A DNA stretch of 64,000 nucleotides. Source: Mycetohabitans endofungorum (GTDB lineage Bacteria; Pseudomonadota; Gammaproteobacteria; Burkholderiales; Burkholderiaceae). Made by a program: the position numbers and the translations under genes. Of this stretch, positions 1 to 9,147 are shown piece after piece; position 1 is the stretch's first letter, and each line of letters opens with the position of its first letter. The notes beneath the pieces were generated by a model. The model saw only the letters and a list, made by a program, of their open reading frames with translations. It was not told the DNA's origin and searched no databases. The stretch covers positions 62,001 through 126,000 of the forward strand of contig NZ_PRDW01000010.1 of the NCBI RefSeq assembly GCF_002927045.1, written 5' to 3'.

Positions 1-75
1 GACTTGCCTGACGACCTTGAGGAATTCGAGTCTTCTATCAAAGACGCCAAGAGGAGAGTGCTATGCCAAACCTAG
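1..75 (+). CDS. 3' end of an upstream gene (partial), product unknown
   Basis: Frame 1 is open from the window edge to a TAG at 73-75 and gives an acidic then basic tail (DLPDDLEEFESSIKDAKRRV). It overlaps the ATG of the next gene by a few bases, and the ribosome-binding site of that gene (AGGAGA) lies inside it, which is typical of translational coupling. The other two frames look less protein-like, and frame 3 stops at once. By context it may be another F420 gene (cofC or cofE), but 24 residues are too few to tell. Confidence 0.4.
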   Translation, partial: DLPDDLEEFESSIKDAKRRVLCQT

Positions 76-2549
76 TAAGCAATCCTGTTTATCAAATGAT
101 TCAAGAAATTGAACGTTCTGCTAAGGGCAATCAGCCAAGGCTAGATGACAAAGCTTTGGCGTATGAGCTTGAAGCGGTGCAAGATTGGCGTGAGTTGGCG
201 GGTCTGGCATCGGCATGGCGAGACATTGGATGGGGTAATGTCATCACCTATTCGCGCAAGGTCTTTATTCCGCTCACCCATCTTTGTCGGGATGTCTGCC
301 ATTACTGTACCTTTGCCAAAGCGCCACGGGTCATTGGCCAAGCATTTCTTACCGTGGACCAAGCGCTGGACATTGCACGGGCGGGCGCTGCAGTAGGCTG
401 TCGTGAGGCCTTGTTTACGCTCGGCGATCGGCCCGAAGCACGTTATGCCGCTGCACGCGAAGCGCTGCAGCAACTGGGTCATGCTACGACGGCCGACTAT
501 GTCGCTGAGGTCGCGCAACGTGTACGAGCTGAAACCGGGCTGCTACCCCACTTTAATATGGGCGTGTTAAGCGCAGCAGAATACCAGATGCTACGGCCCC
601 ATGCCCCTTCCTTCGGGGTGATGCTAGAGACGGCTTCTGAACGTCTTTCCGAGCGTGGTGGGCCGCATTACGGTTCTCCCGATAAGCACCCGGCAGCGCG
701 GCTTGAAACGCTTCGCCTTGCCGGCGAAGCGCATATACCGATTACCTCAGGCATATTGATTGGTATCGGGGAGACACGCCGCGAGCGGCTTGAATCGCTC
801 TTTGCGCTGCGGGATTTGCATGATCGCTATGGTCATCTGCAGGAAGTCATTATTCAGAACTTTCGTGCGAAACCCGGCACCAAAATGGTCAACGCGCCTG
901 AGCCGTCAATGGACGAATTGTGTTGGACAACAGCGGTTGCCCGGTTGGTTCTGGGTTCCGCAATGAGCATTCAGGTGCCGCCTAATCTTTTCGATGGTGA
1001 CCTGACCGACTTGATACGCGCGGGAATCAATGATTGGGGAGGCGTCTCACCGGTCACGCCTGATCACGTTAATCCAGAAGCGCCGTGGCCGCAAATTGAC
1101 CGCTTAAGTGAGGTCACCGACAGGGGTGGGAAGACGTTGACCGAGCGGATAACCGTCTATCCTGCCTATATCGAGGAACGTGATCGTTGGATCGACCCGG
1201 GCTTGCATGCTGATGTGCTGCGCCATTCAGATTGCGGTGGTTTGGCAACAAGCGATCTATGGAAAGCAGGCTCCAAGACGATGGGGGATATCGCTCGCCT
1301 GGCAGTGACTACCACGGCTTCTCATGCTGACCGTGTTTGTTCGCAGACGATCGATATCGTTGATAAATGCGTGGCGGGTGAGCGCCTCGAAGAAGCCGAG
1401 TTGGTGCATTTGTTCAACGCACGCGGCCATGATTTTACGCATGTGACGCACACGGCGGATCGTTTACGCAGGCAGACAAAGGGTGACACGATCACCTACG
1501 TTGTCAATCGGAACATCAACTACACAAACGTCTGTCAATACCATTGCAATTTTTGCGCTTTTTCACGAGGGCCGATACAAGAAGACTTGCGCGAAAAGCC
1601 CTATATCGTTGACCTCGATGAAATCCGTCGCCGCGTTAAAGAAGCGTGGGATCGCGGTGCGACGGAAGTTTGCTTGCAAGGGGGCATTCATCCCGACTAT
1701 ACGGGGCGCACTTACCTTGATATCTGCGAAGCGGCTAAAACAGAATGTCCTGACATGCACATTCACGCCTTCTCACCGCTTGAGGTGATGCATGGCGCAA
1801 CTAGCCTAGGAAAATCAATCAGCGCTTTTTTGTCTGATTTGAAAAGTGCTGGGTTAAGTACTTTGCCTGGGACCGCAGCCGAGATCTTGGACGACGAAGT
1901 GCGGCGACAGATCTGTCCGGATAAGCTGAATACGCAAGAATGGTTGACCGTCGTGCGATCGGCACACGAGTTGGGATTGCGAACGACTTGCACGATCATG
2001 TTCGGCCATGTCGAATCGTATAAGCATTGGGCGCGACATATCCTCAGGCTTGCCGAGCTGCAACGTGATACAGGCGGGCTGACTGAGTTTGTTCCATTGC
2101 CCTTTGTCCACGAGGAAGCACCATTATTTAAAAAGAAAGGCGCGCGTCAGGGGCCAACTTTACGAGAAGCCGTTTTGATGCATGCAGTCGGGCGTCTGGC
2201 GTTTCATGGCTTGATTGACAATATTCAAACGTCTTGGGTGAAGATGGGTGAGCAGGGTGCACAGCTTTGCTTGCAAGCGGGGGCCAACGATTTGGGCGGT
2301 ACCCTAATGAATGAGTCGATCAGCCGTGCAGCCGGTGCAGCCCATGGACAGGAAATGCCGCCTGCTGCCATGGAAGCACTGGCCGCCAGACTCGGGCGCC
2401 GTGCGATGCAGCGTACCCCTCTTTACCGTGGTGTCAGTACTGAGCGGCAGCAGGCTTCGTATGCTGCCCCTGCGTTGGCGCCTGTGCGGTTCATGAAGGC
2501 CGGACGTTTGGTGCGTGGGCACGGCCATCAGGTCTTGAACGAAGCGTAA
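63..2549 (+). CDS. fbiC: FO synthase, fused CofG/CofH (FbiC type)
   Basis: Makes 7,8-didemethyl-8-hydroxy-5-deazariboflavin (FO), the redox core of coenzyme F420, from tyrosine and 5-amino-6-ribitylaminouracil. The 828-residue protein has two radical-SAM modules. The first has CRDVCHYC (Cys75, 79, 82; CofG half) and the second CQYHCNFC (Cys491, 495, 498; CofH half). Both are intact CxxxCxxC motifs for a 4Fe-4S cluster. The single-chain fusion is the form known from actinobacteria, while archaea use two proteins. The start has an AGGAGA Shine-Dalgarno. It lies upstream of cofD in the same direction, and its base composition is clearly poorer in GC than the chromosome after 7.3 kb, which suggests transfer. 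Identity is very secure. Confidence 0.96.
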   Translation: MPNLVSNPVYQMIQEIERSAKGNQPRLDDKALAYELEAVQDWRELAGLASAWRDIGWGNVITYSRKVFIPLTHLCRDVCHYCTFAKAPRVIGQAFLTVDQALDIARAGAAVGCREALFTLGDRPEARYAAAREALQQLGHATTADYVAEVAQRVRAETGLLPHFNMGVLSAAEYQMLRPHAPSFGVMLETASERLSERGGPHYGSPDKHPAARLETLRLAGEAHIPITSGILIGIGETRRERLESLFALRDLHDRYGHLQEVIIQNFRAKPGTKMVNAPEPSMDELCWTTAVARLVLGSAMSIQVPPNLFDGDLTDLIRAGINDWGGVSPVTPDHVNPEAPWPQIDRLSEVTDRGGKTLTERITVYPAYIEERDRWIDPGLHADVLRHSDCGGLATSDLWKAGSKTMGDIARLAVTTTASHADRVCSQTIDIVDKCVAGERLEEAELVHLFNARGHDFTHVTHTADRLRRQTKGDTITYVVNRNINYTNVCQYHCNFCAFSRGPIQEDLREKPYIVDLDEIRRRVKEAWDRGATEVCLQGGIHPDYTGRTYLDICEAAKTECPDMHIHAFSPLEVMHGATSLGKSISAFLSDLKSAGLSTLPGTAAEILDDEVRRQICPDKLNTQEWLTVVRSAHELGLRTTCTIMFGHVESYKHWARHILRLAELQRDTGGLTEFVPLPFVHEEAPLFKKKGARQGPTLREAVLMHAVGRLAFHGLIDNIQTSWVKMGEQGAQLCLQAGANDLGGTLMNESISRAAGAAHGQEMPPAAMEALAARLGRRAMQRTPLYRGVSTERQQASYAAPALAPVRFMKAGRLVRGHGHQVLNEA

Positions 2550-2763
2550 CAATAATCGGGCCTGTATCAGTGGGTTCATGGTGTGGCTTGCCTGCAGACT
2601 GCCTAAATCGATGTTGTGATGGCGCTCACGCAGCGTTTCACATCATGGATTCACTAAGATGCTCAAACGTCTATATCAAAGTAGACAGACACTATTCGGC
2701 CTGACAGGATTGGAAGGGTGATCTGTTTAAGTCAAAAATGCTTGACCTTTACATAGGAAGGAA

Positions 2764-3735
2764 ATGGCAAAGTATGTTGCGTTGTGCGGCGGGGTGGGCG
2801 GCGCTAAGTTGGCCTATGGTCTAGCGCATGTGCTTTCTGCGGACGAGTTGACGATCGTTGTAAACACGGGTGACGATTTTGAGCATTTTGGCTTACTCAT
2901 CTGTCCAGATCTGGATACGGTTGTCTATACACTAGCCGATGTGGCGGATGCAAAAAAAGGGTGGGGGCGTGCGAACGAGAGCTGGTCTTCGCAAGAAGCG
3001 CTGGCTCGTTTGGGCGGGCCGGTCTGGTTTCAGCTGGGTGACAAGGACCTTGCGCTTCATCTCTATCGGCGCAGCTTGCTTGACGGCGGTGCCAGCTTGT
3101 GTGATTTAACCGCAACCATTGCGAAAGCATTCGGTGTCAAGCATGCGATCGTCCCGATGTCTGACGATCCGGTCAGAACCATCGTTGAGACAGAAGAAGG
3201 CGATTTGTCTTTCCAATCTTATTTTGTTAACCGGCGATGTGAGCCACGTGTGTCGGGGTTTCGCTTTGAAGGAGCTTCGTCGGCACGGTTATCGTCGCCA
3301 TTTGACGCAGCGCTGAGTACGCCTGATCTGGCTGGCGTGATCTTATGTCCTTCAAATCCTTTTGTCAGCATTGGACCGATTCTGGCATTACCCGGCGTGC
3401 GTGACAGGCTGCGTGCCTGCAATGTGCCTGTTTTAGCTGTTGCACCGCTTGTCGGCGGCGAAGCAGTCAAAGGTCCATTGACTAAGATGATGCATGAACT
3501 GGGAATGAATGCTTCGGTTGGTGCGATTGCTTCTCTTTATGCTGATTTCCTTGACATTCTGGTGATTGATCCGTTGGATGAGCACGATCATGACCTTTTG
3601 CGCACAGACCTTATGGCAGTCGATAAAGTCAAGACGCTTATGAAAACGCCTGACGAGCGTATCGCGCTTGCGCGACATGTGCTGGCTTGTATTGAACATC
3701 ACCAAAGCAATCGACAGACGGCCCGCGTTGCATAG
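2764..3735 (+). CDS. cofD: 2-phospho-L-lactate (phosphoenolpyruvate/3-phosphoglycerate-type) transferase CofD
   Basis: Transfers the phospho-acid moiety from its guanosine diphosphate-activated form to FO, giving F420-0 or a variant. The N-terminus has the family glycine-rich motif CGGVGGAKL (residues 8-16) and NTGDD (34-38). The 323-residue length is usual. A strong AGGAAGG ribosome-binding site precedes ATG 2764. The 214-base gap after fbiC holds nothing recognised, so the genes may be one unit or have separate promoters. In Mycetohabitans the activated substrate is reported to derive from 3-phosphoglycerate (3PG-F420); the CofD sequence alone does not show this. Confidence 0.95.
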   Translation: MAKYVALCGGVGGAKLAYGLAHVLSADELTIVVNTGDDFEHFGLLICPDLDTVVYTLADVADAKKGWGRANESWSSQEALARLGGPVWFQLGDKDLALHLYRRSLLDGGASLCDLTATIAKAFGVKHAIVPMSDDPVRTIVETEEGDLSFQSYFVNRRCEPRVSGFRFEGASSARLSSPFDAALSTPDLAGVILCPSNPFVSIGPILALPGVRDRLRACNVPVLAVAPLVGGEAVKGPLTKMMHELGMNASVGAIASLYADFLDILVIDPLDEHDHDLLRTDLMAVDKVKTLMKTPDERIALARHVLACIEHHQSNRQTARVA

Positions 3736-3756
3736 CGTCGCACCGCATGAAGCGCA

Positions 3757-5694
3757 TTGACCCTGTTTTTTAATGGGGCAGATTGTTACAGAAATAAAAA
3801 ATTGTTTAATGGCATGCGGTACAGCAAACGCTTGCTGAACCACTCACGAAAAATGCACTATCCATTACGCATGCGTCGCCTTTGGGCTTTTGTTTCTCCC
3901 TTGTCATCTTCGAATCGGTGCGGCGACTGGCAGACAATCGCCGCACTATTTCCTTATTTGATGGTTTATAAATGGCGTGTCGCGTTTGCACTCGCCTGTC
4001 TGATTGGCGCAAAACTCGCTAATCTAGGCGTTCCGGTTGTGATGAAAGCAATTGTCGACCAATTATCGGAAACTGACCGGTTGGCGATGCAGGAGTCGTC
4101 ATTTTCATTGTTCCATGGCGTGAGTTTTCTTATTGTCGCCTATGCGGTCGTGCGCTTATCAAGCTCGCTTTTTGCTGAACTGCGTGAAATTATCTTTGGA
4201 AAAGTGGCTTACAGCGCGGCGCGCCAAGTGGCCTTAGCAGTATTCCGGCATCTGCACACGCTGTCGTTATGCTTTCATCTTGAGCGGCAAACGGGTGGCC
4301 TATCACGCGATATCGAGCGAGGGACTCGCGGTGTTAAGACGCTTGTTTCGTATTCGCTCTACAATATCCTGCCAATATGCGTTGAAGTCATGTTGGTGCT
4401 CATTTTTTTTGCTATTCGCTACGACATCTATTATACGATTGTTACTCTATCTGTGCTTGCGGCGTACATCACGTTTACCGTGATGGTGACGGAATGGCGT
4501 ACGCGTTTAAGGCAGGAGATGAATAAGCTTGATTCGCGCTCCAATACGATAATGGTCGATTCGCTTATTAACTACGAGACAGTCAAATACTTTGGTAATG
4601 AGCAACACGAAGCGCAGCGCTATGATGAAAGCATGGTGCTTTATCATGATGCAGCGGTTCGATCACAAAAGTCGCTTTCGTTTATGAATCTTGGTCAGCA
4701 GTCGATTATTGCAATCTGCATGGTCGCTGTTTTATGGAGGGCGACGCAACAGGTAGTGGACAAGCAGTTGACATTGGGTGACTTTGTATTAATCAATACG
4801 TTTATGTTGCAGATATATATTCCGCTTAGTTTTTTGGGGAATATGTATCGAACTTTGAAGCAGAGTCTGACCGATATGGATCAGATGTTTTCTCTGTTAA
4901 AGCTCAGGCGTGAAGTTGACGATATTCAAGGTTCATCTCCACTTGCTGTGCAGAGCGCTGAAGTATGCTTCGAGCATGTCAATTTTTCATATGAACCGCA
5001 ACGGCAAATTTTACGGGATATAACCTTTACGATTGCAGCGGGTACGACGACCGCAATTGTTGGGCATAGCGGCTCAGGTAAGTCGACACTCGCACGACTG
5101 TTGCTTCGTTTTTATGATGTTGATCAAGGTGCTGGGCGGATTTTGATCGATGGCCAAGACATCCGTGCTGTGACGCAAGATTCGCTGCGTGCAGCCATTG
5201 GCATTGTGCCGCAAGATACGGTGCTTTTCCGTGACACGATCTATTACAATATTGCGTACGGTCGGTTGTCCGCGTCGCCAGAAGAAGTGATGGCGGCTGC
5301 GCGCGCCGCTCATATTCATACTTTTATTGAAAGCTTGCCTGCTGGCTACTCCACCATAGTGGGTGAGCGTGGTTTGAAATTATCTGGCGGTGAAAAGCAG
5401 CGCATCGCAATCGCTCGTACCTTGCTAAAAAAGCCGCCTATTCTAATTTTTGATGAAGCGACTTCAGCCCTCGATTCACGCGCTGAGCGTGCGATTCAGC
5501 GCGAGTTGAAACAGCTTGCGCGCCATCGTACAACGCTGATCATTGCGCATCGTCTGTCGACAATTACTCACGCGCAGCAAATTCTTGTGATGGATCAAGG
5601 CCGTATCGTTGAACGCGGCACTCATAAAAAATTGCTGAATGCAGGTGGTTTATATGCGCAAATGTGGGCATTGCAACATAAGCAGCCTGAATAA
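3757..5694 (+). CDS. Atm1/HMT-type ABC transporter, fused permease and ATPase
   Basis: An exporter half-transporter with an N-terminal six-helix membrane domain (roughly residues 65-370) and a C-terminal ATPase. Walker A GHSGSGKST is near residue 437, the signature LSGGEKQRIAIA near 542, and Walker B ILIFDEATSALD near 560. The closest family pattern is the Atm1/heavy-metal-tolerance group, whose members export glutathione-linked or sulfur compounds. The longest frame starts at a TTG (3757); ATGs at 3853 or 3871 fit related proteins better because the first 35 or so residues look unrelated. It lies 21 bases after cofD in the same direction and shares its low GC. A link to F420 is positional only. 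Confidence 0.85.
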   Translation: MTLFFNGADCYRNKKLFNGMRYSKRLLNHSRKMHYPLRMRRLWAFVSPLSSSNRCGDWQTIAALFPYLMVYKWRVAFALACLIGAKLANLGVPVVMKAIVDQLSETDRLAMQESSFSLFHGVSFLIVAYAVVRLSSSLFAELREIIFGKVAYSAARQVALAVFRHLHTLSLCFHLERQTGGLSRDIERGTRGVKTLVSYSLYNILPICVEVMLVLIFFAIRYDIYYTIVTLSVLAAYITFTVMVTEWRTRLRQEMNKLDSRSNTIMVDSLINYETVKYFGNEQHEAQRYDESMVLYHDAAVRSQKSLSFMNLGQQSIIAICMVAVLWRATQQVVDKQLTLGDFVLINTFMLQIYIPLSFLGNMYRTLKQSLTDMDQMFSLLKLRREVDDIQGSSPLAVQSAEVCFEHVNFSYEPQRQILRDITFTIAAGTTTAIVGHSGSGKSTLARLLLRFYDVDQGAGRILIDGQDIRAVTQDSLRAAIGIVPQDTVLFRDTIYYNIAYGRLSASPEEVMAAARAAHIHTFIESLPAGYSTIVGERGLKLSGGEKQRIAIARTLLKKPPILIFDEATSALDSRAERAIQRELKQLARHRTTLIIAHRLSTITHAQQILVMDQGRIVERGTHKKLLNAGGLYAQMWALQHKQPE

Positions 5695-5789
5695 AAGTGG
5701 GTAAATAAGAGCAGTTGCTTAAAAAAGATTGCTTTGACCGGCGCTCACTACGTAAAGTGGTGGATATATTGTAGTAAACGCCGGGCTAA

Positions 5790-6440
5790 CTACAATGGCA
5801 ACGGGCACTGGAGCTCGTTCTTGTCGAAATAATGCCCGAAACGATTGCGTTTAGTCCAAATATACCGTTCATTTTCCTCGCGTAATGCAATCGCGAGGTC
5901 AACGCGCTCACATACCGGAATACCATGACGCTGTAGCGCCTCAAATTTATCCGGATTGTTACTCATTAGCCGTACCGACAGGATGCCGAGTTGGCGCAAG
6001 ATGCTCGCTGCGCAGTCATACTCGCGCGCATCATCCGGCAAACCCAAGTCGCGATTGGCATCGACAGTGTCGCGTCCTTGTTCTTGGAGTCCGTATGCAA
6101 GAATTTTGTTGCACAGGCCAATGCCGCGGCCTTCATGGCCTCGCAAATACAGTAGTGCGCCGACTCCGTCGGATGCGATATAGCGCAGCGCGGCGTCCAG
6201 CTGCTCACCACAATCGCAACGCAGTGATCCTAATACATCACCGGTAAGACACTCGGAGTGGAGTCGTGTCAGTACTGATTCACGCTGGTAAACGTCGCCC
6301 ATCACAAGTGCGAGATACTCATTGCCATCGCTTTTCGAACGAAATGCATGGGCAACAAAATTTCCGTAACGAGTCGGCATTGCTGCTTTGCCGACATACG
6401 TCACACATTCGCTGTTTTTATCGTGGCATTGTAGTAGCAT
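5790..6440 (-). CDS. ribA: GTP cyclohydrolase II
   Basis: Opens GTP to 2,5-diamino-6-ribosylamino-4-pyrimidinone phosphate, the first step toward riboflavin and also toward the ribitylaminouracil that FO synthase consumes. The zinc cysteines are present in [17 protein letters not shown] (Cys64, 75, 77 counted from this start), followed by the catalytic GHEGRGIGL. The 216 residues match a stand-alone RibA without a RibB domain. ATG 6440 is chosen because GAGG lies about 10 bases upstream; the longer frame would begin at a TTG. It converges on the ABC transporter gene and shares the low-GC composition, so it is probably a second ribA belonging to the F420 island. Confidence 0.92.
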   Translation of the reverse strand: MLLQCHDKNSECVTYVGKAAMPTRYGNFVAHAFRSKSDGNEYLALVMGDVYQRESVLTRLHSECLTGDVLGSLRCDCGEQLDAALRYIASDGVGALLYLRGHEGRGIGLCNKILAYGLQEQGRDTVDANRDLGLPDDAREYDCAASILRQLGILSVRLMSNNPDKFEALQRHGIPVCERVDLAIALREENERYIWTKRNRFGHYFDKNELQCPLPL

Positions 6441-6920
6441 CGGATCATCCTCGGAAGGCTGAAGGGTTACTCCCGCAATACACAAAATTTGTCATATCAA
6501 CCAAAACTTAATGTTTATCCAGCATTGCTCACTTAACAAGCGAAATACAACACGGCAGACGGACCTGTCTGCTTAACGGGCGCTATGCAATGTCGGATAT
6601 CCTAACAGGGCAGCGCGCAATGTTGTTTTAGACTATGTCGTCGAGCAGGATTGCATACTTGTATAAAAATGGCAATAGAAAGTTGCGTAGGTATGGCCGG
6701 TTGCGGGGGCGTGCACTATGCGGGCGGCAAGTGATGCGTGCGCGAGTTTCGTTGTCAATCACAAAGTGATTATTTGATGGCAAATTGTCGTAATTGTTGC
6801 TCTATTGTTTCGCCCGGCGCGGTAACGCGTCGGCGGATTCAACCGGTCGTTGCAACCTTTGCGAATTGGCATTGTTATATGGGACGATCACGGGATTGGG
6901 CCTCGGAGCAAACGGGACGG
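6441..6920. other. Intergenic stretch upstream of ribA, no gene seen
   Basis: About 480 bases between the ribA start and the IS30-like remnant. Short open frames here have no recognisable similarity or ribosome-binding site. The ribA promoter should lie in it, but I could not pick a convincing -35/-10 pair. Composition changes gradually from the AT-richer island to the GC-rich chromosome. Confidence 0.4.
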
Positions 6921-6923
6921 CCA

Positions 6924-7245
6924 ATGATGTCATCGCCTGGCAGACTAGGCGTCGATCAGTTGGAGACGAAGCAAGCGTTCTGGAAACGCATTGCCGAGGA
7001 AAGGGAGGGTGACGCCGCGGCGTTGGTGTGCAGCGCTTTACATCCAGGGCTGCGGCGCTTTGCGACGTGAACTATCCGCGTGTCTGCGTATCGGCCGGGC
7101 ACTGCGTGTACCACGCGCCAGAACGCAACAACGACGTAAAAGCTTCGTTACCGCCGAGGTGATGATCAGGGAGCTTGAGGACAAGGCGGGCGGTGAGTGG
7201 GTGGGTTGCGCCACGCGCAAACGCGCTAGAATGGCCGGCCACGGT
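6924..7245 (+). pseudogene. IS30-family transposase remnant with internal deletion and frameshift
   Basis: Two short pieces in different frames resemble one transposase. The first (ETKQAFWKRIAEEREGDAAA) resembles the N-terminal region of large IS30-type transposases. The second (ALYIQGCGALRRELSACL, then GRALRVPRARTQQ and FVTAEVMIRE) resembles the segment between the middle and the catalytic core. They join near 7030 with the region between missing, and no DDE core follows. No ends or target duplication were found. Recognition is by motif memory only, so this is moderately sure. Confidence 0.55.
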
Positions 7246-7314
7246 CTGATAATTTAGAACGATCGTGCACAAATCGCGCGGAGTGCGCTACACTGGATCG
7301 TACGTTTTATGGGT

Positions 7315-7764
7315 ATGAAAGTTCTCGATTTAACCTGCGAGCACGCGCACCGGTTCGAAGGCTGGTTTCAGTCGGCTGAGGACTTCGAGTCGCAACTGGA
7401 GAGGCACCTCGTCGAGTGTCCGATATGTGGTTCGAAGACAGTGCATCGCGTGCCATCGGCGCCCCGTTTGAACCTGTCGGGTGCGAGCGCGCCGGCGCAA
7501 CGCGATGGCGCGCCGGGCGCCGGCGGGCAGCCGCTGAATGCGGGCGAATTGCAGGCGCGGTGGCTGCAGATGATGCGGCAGGTGATCGAGCACACCGAAG
7601 ACGTGGGCGAGCAGTTCGTTGAGGAAGCGCGGCGGATCCACTATGACGAGGCGCCGGCCCGCAGCATTCGCGGGGTCACGACGCCTGACGACGCGCGGGC
7701 CCTATTGGACGAAGGCATCGACGTGATGCCATTGCCAGCGTTGCTGAAAGAGCCGCTCCAATGA
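7315..7764 (+). CDS. DUF1178 family protein
   Basis: A small cytosolic protein of unknown function, common in alpha- and betaproteobacteria. It opens with MKVLDLTCEHAHRFEGWF and has a CPICGS pair near residue 36, so a small zinc-ribbon-like N-terminus is likely. A proline/alanine-rich linker (about 48-70) leads to a helical C-terminal part. The ATG at 7315 is the family's usual start, and another ATG lies two codons upstream at 7309. It is the first gene with chromosomal GC content after the F420 island. Confidence 0.85.
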   Translation: MKVLDLTCEHAHRFEGWFQSAEDFESQLERHLVECPICGSKTVHRVPSAPRLNLSGASAPAQRDGAPGAGGQPLNAGELQARWLQMMRQVIEHTEDVGEQFVEEARRIHYDEAPARSIRGVTTPDDARALLDEGIDVMPLPALLKEPLQ

Positions 7765-7852
7765 TCCGGGCGGCGCTTCAGCTGCGCGTAACAGCGTGCG
7801 GCAAGGAAACGAGCGCATGGATTTCAGTACCCGCCCTGTCGACTCGGTTTCT

Positions 7853-8545
7853 TCAGCGTTGCGCGTACTGCGTGGCGCCGAACAGGACTTCGCGCGCCTT
7901 GTCGTTGGTCAGTGCCTTGCGCGCGGATACCAGCACTTCGACGCCCCGCTGTACCGCGGGCCGCGCATTGATGCGTTGCTGCCATGCGCTCACGTTCGGG
8001 AAGCTGTCGAGATCGATTCCCTGATTCTTCCACGAGCGTGTCCACGGGAACGCCGCGATGTCCGCGATCGTGTAGTCATCACCGGCCAGATAGGGATGCT
8101 TGCCGAGCTGTTTCTCCATCACGCCATACAGCCGCCGCGCTTCGTTCGTGTAGCGATTGACCGCATATTCGATCTGCTCCGGCGCATAGATTCGGAAGTG
8201 GTGCGCCTGTCCGAGCATCGGGCCAAGTCCACCCATCTGAAACATCAGCCACTGCAATGTCGCATAACGTTGGGCCGGATCGGCAGGCAGAAATTTTCCG
8301 GTCTTCTCCGCGAGGTAGATCAGGATCGTGCCCGATTCGAACAGCGCGATCGGCTGGCCACCGGGACCGTCGTGATCGACGATCGCCGGGATCTTGTTGT
8401 TTGGGCTGATCGCCAGGAACTCGGGCTTGAACTGGTCGCCTGCGCCGATGTCAACCGCATGGACGGTGTAGGGTAGCGCCAGCTCTTCAAGCATGATATG
8501 GACCTTGTGACCGTTCGGCGTGGCCCAGCTGTAAATATCGATCAT
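7853..8545 (-). CDS. Nu-class glutathione transferase / disulfide-bond oxidoreductase (YfcG-like)
   Basis: A glutathione S-transferase of 230 residues with an N-terminal thioredoxin-like domain (MIDIYSWATPNGHKVHIMLEE; then NNKIPAIVD and the glutathione-contacting ESGTILIYLAEK) and an all-helical C-terminal domain with the N-capping box DYTIADIAAFPW. The TPNGHK start is typical of YfcG/YghU-type enzymes, which reduce disulfides using two glutathiones. It lies on the minus strand downstream of decayed beta-oxidation genes and is probably transcribed separately. Confidence 0.9.
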   Translation of the reverse strand: MIDIYSWATPNGHKVHIMLEELALPYTVHAVDIGAGDQFKPEFLAISPNNKIPAIVDHDGPGGQPIALFESGTILIYLAEKTGKFLPADPAQRYATLQWLMFQMGGLGPMLGQAHHFRIYAPEQIEYAVNRYTNEARRLYGVMEKQLGKHPYLAGDDYTIADIAAFPWTRSWKNQGIDLDSFPNVSAWQQRINARPAVQRGVEVLVSARKALTNDKAREVLFGATQYAQR

Positions 8546-8749
8546 GTCCGCTTATCGAGGCGCGTCCCCTGTGCGCGGACCCGGCCCGCGCGCGCTTTCG
8601 GCGCCCCATCCTGTAGAAAGTTGAATGTTCACACGACGCCTGCAGCGCATCGAGCGCCGTCGGCTGCGAGATGCATGCCATTTAAGCATAGAACCGGCTG
8701 GGTTGCAGCGTCACAGGTCAGGCTCACACGCGGGACGCCGTCTCTGTCT

Positions 8750-9147
8750 TTTAGATACGACGCCAGCTCCAGCCGGGCGATTGCGCTGCGATGGACTTCA
8801 TCCGGTCCGTCGGCCTGTCGCAGCATACGTGCTGACGTGTACGCGTAGGCCCGCGGGAAGTCGTCGCAGATGCCTGCCGCGCCATGGGCCTGGCAGAATG
8901 CCTTGCGCCGCAGCGTGCGCCGGCACATCAACTTGAGCGTGCTTCGTCAGTCCAAGCAAGCGCATGCCATGGTGAATGCTGCCCGGGCCAGCCGGCCTTA
9001 TGTGATGTCGAAGCCACGGCCTTCACCGAGCAACACATTGGTGGCCGGCACGCGGACCGATTACAGCGAAATGTCCATGTGGCCATGCGGCGCGTCGTCA
9101 TAGCCCAATACGTTCAGCGGACGATGGATCGTGGTGCCGGAGGTCAT
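8750..9147 (-). pseudogene. Acyl-CoA dehydrogenase, C-terminal remnant
   Basis: Read on the minus strand, the piece begins at an ATG overlapping the enoyl-CoA hydratase stop and gives GTTIHRPLNVLGYDDAPHGH, then a stop, VRVPATNVLLGEGRGFDI, another stop, a one-base shift, [14 protein letters not shown] and finally [19 protein letters not shown] followed by [14 protein letters not shown]. These are consecutive blocks of the acyl-CoA dehydrogenase C-terminal half. At least three in-frame stops and a frameshift make it non-functional. The first two thirds of the gene are absent. The roughly 200 bases down to the glutathione transferase gene hold nothing recognised. Confidence 0.85.
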
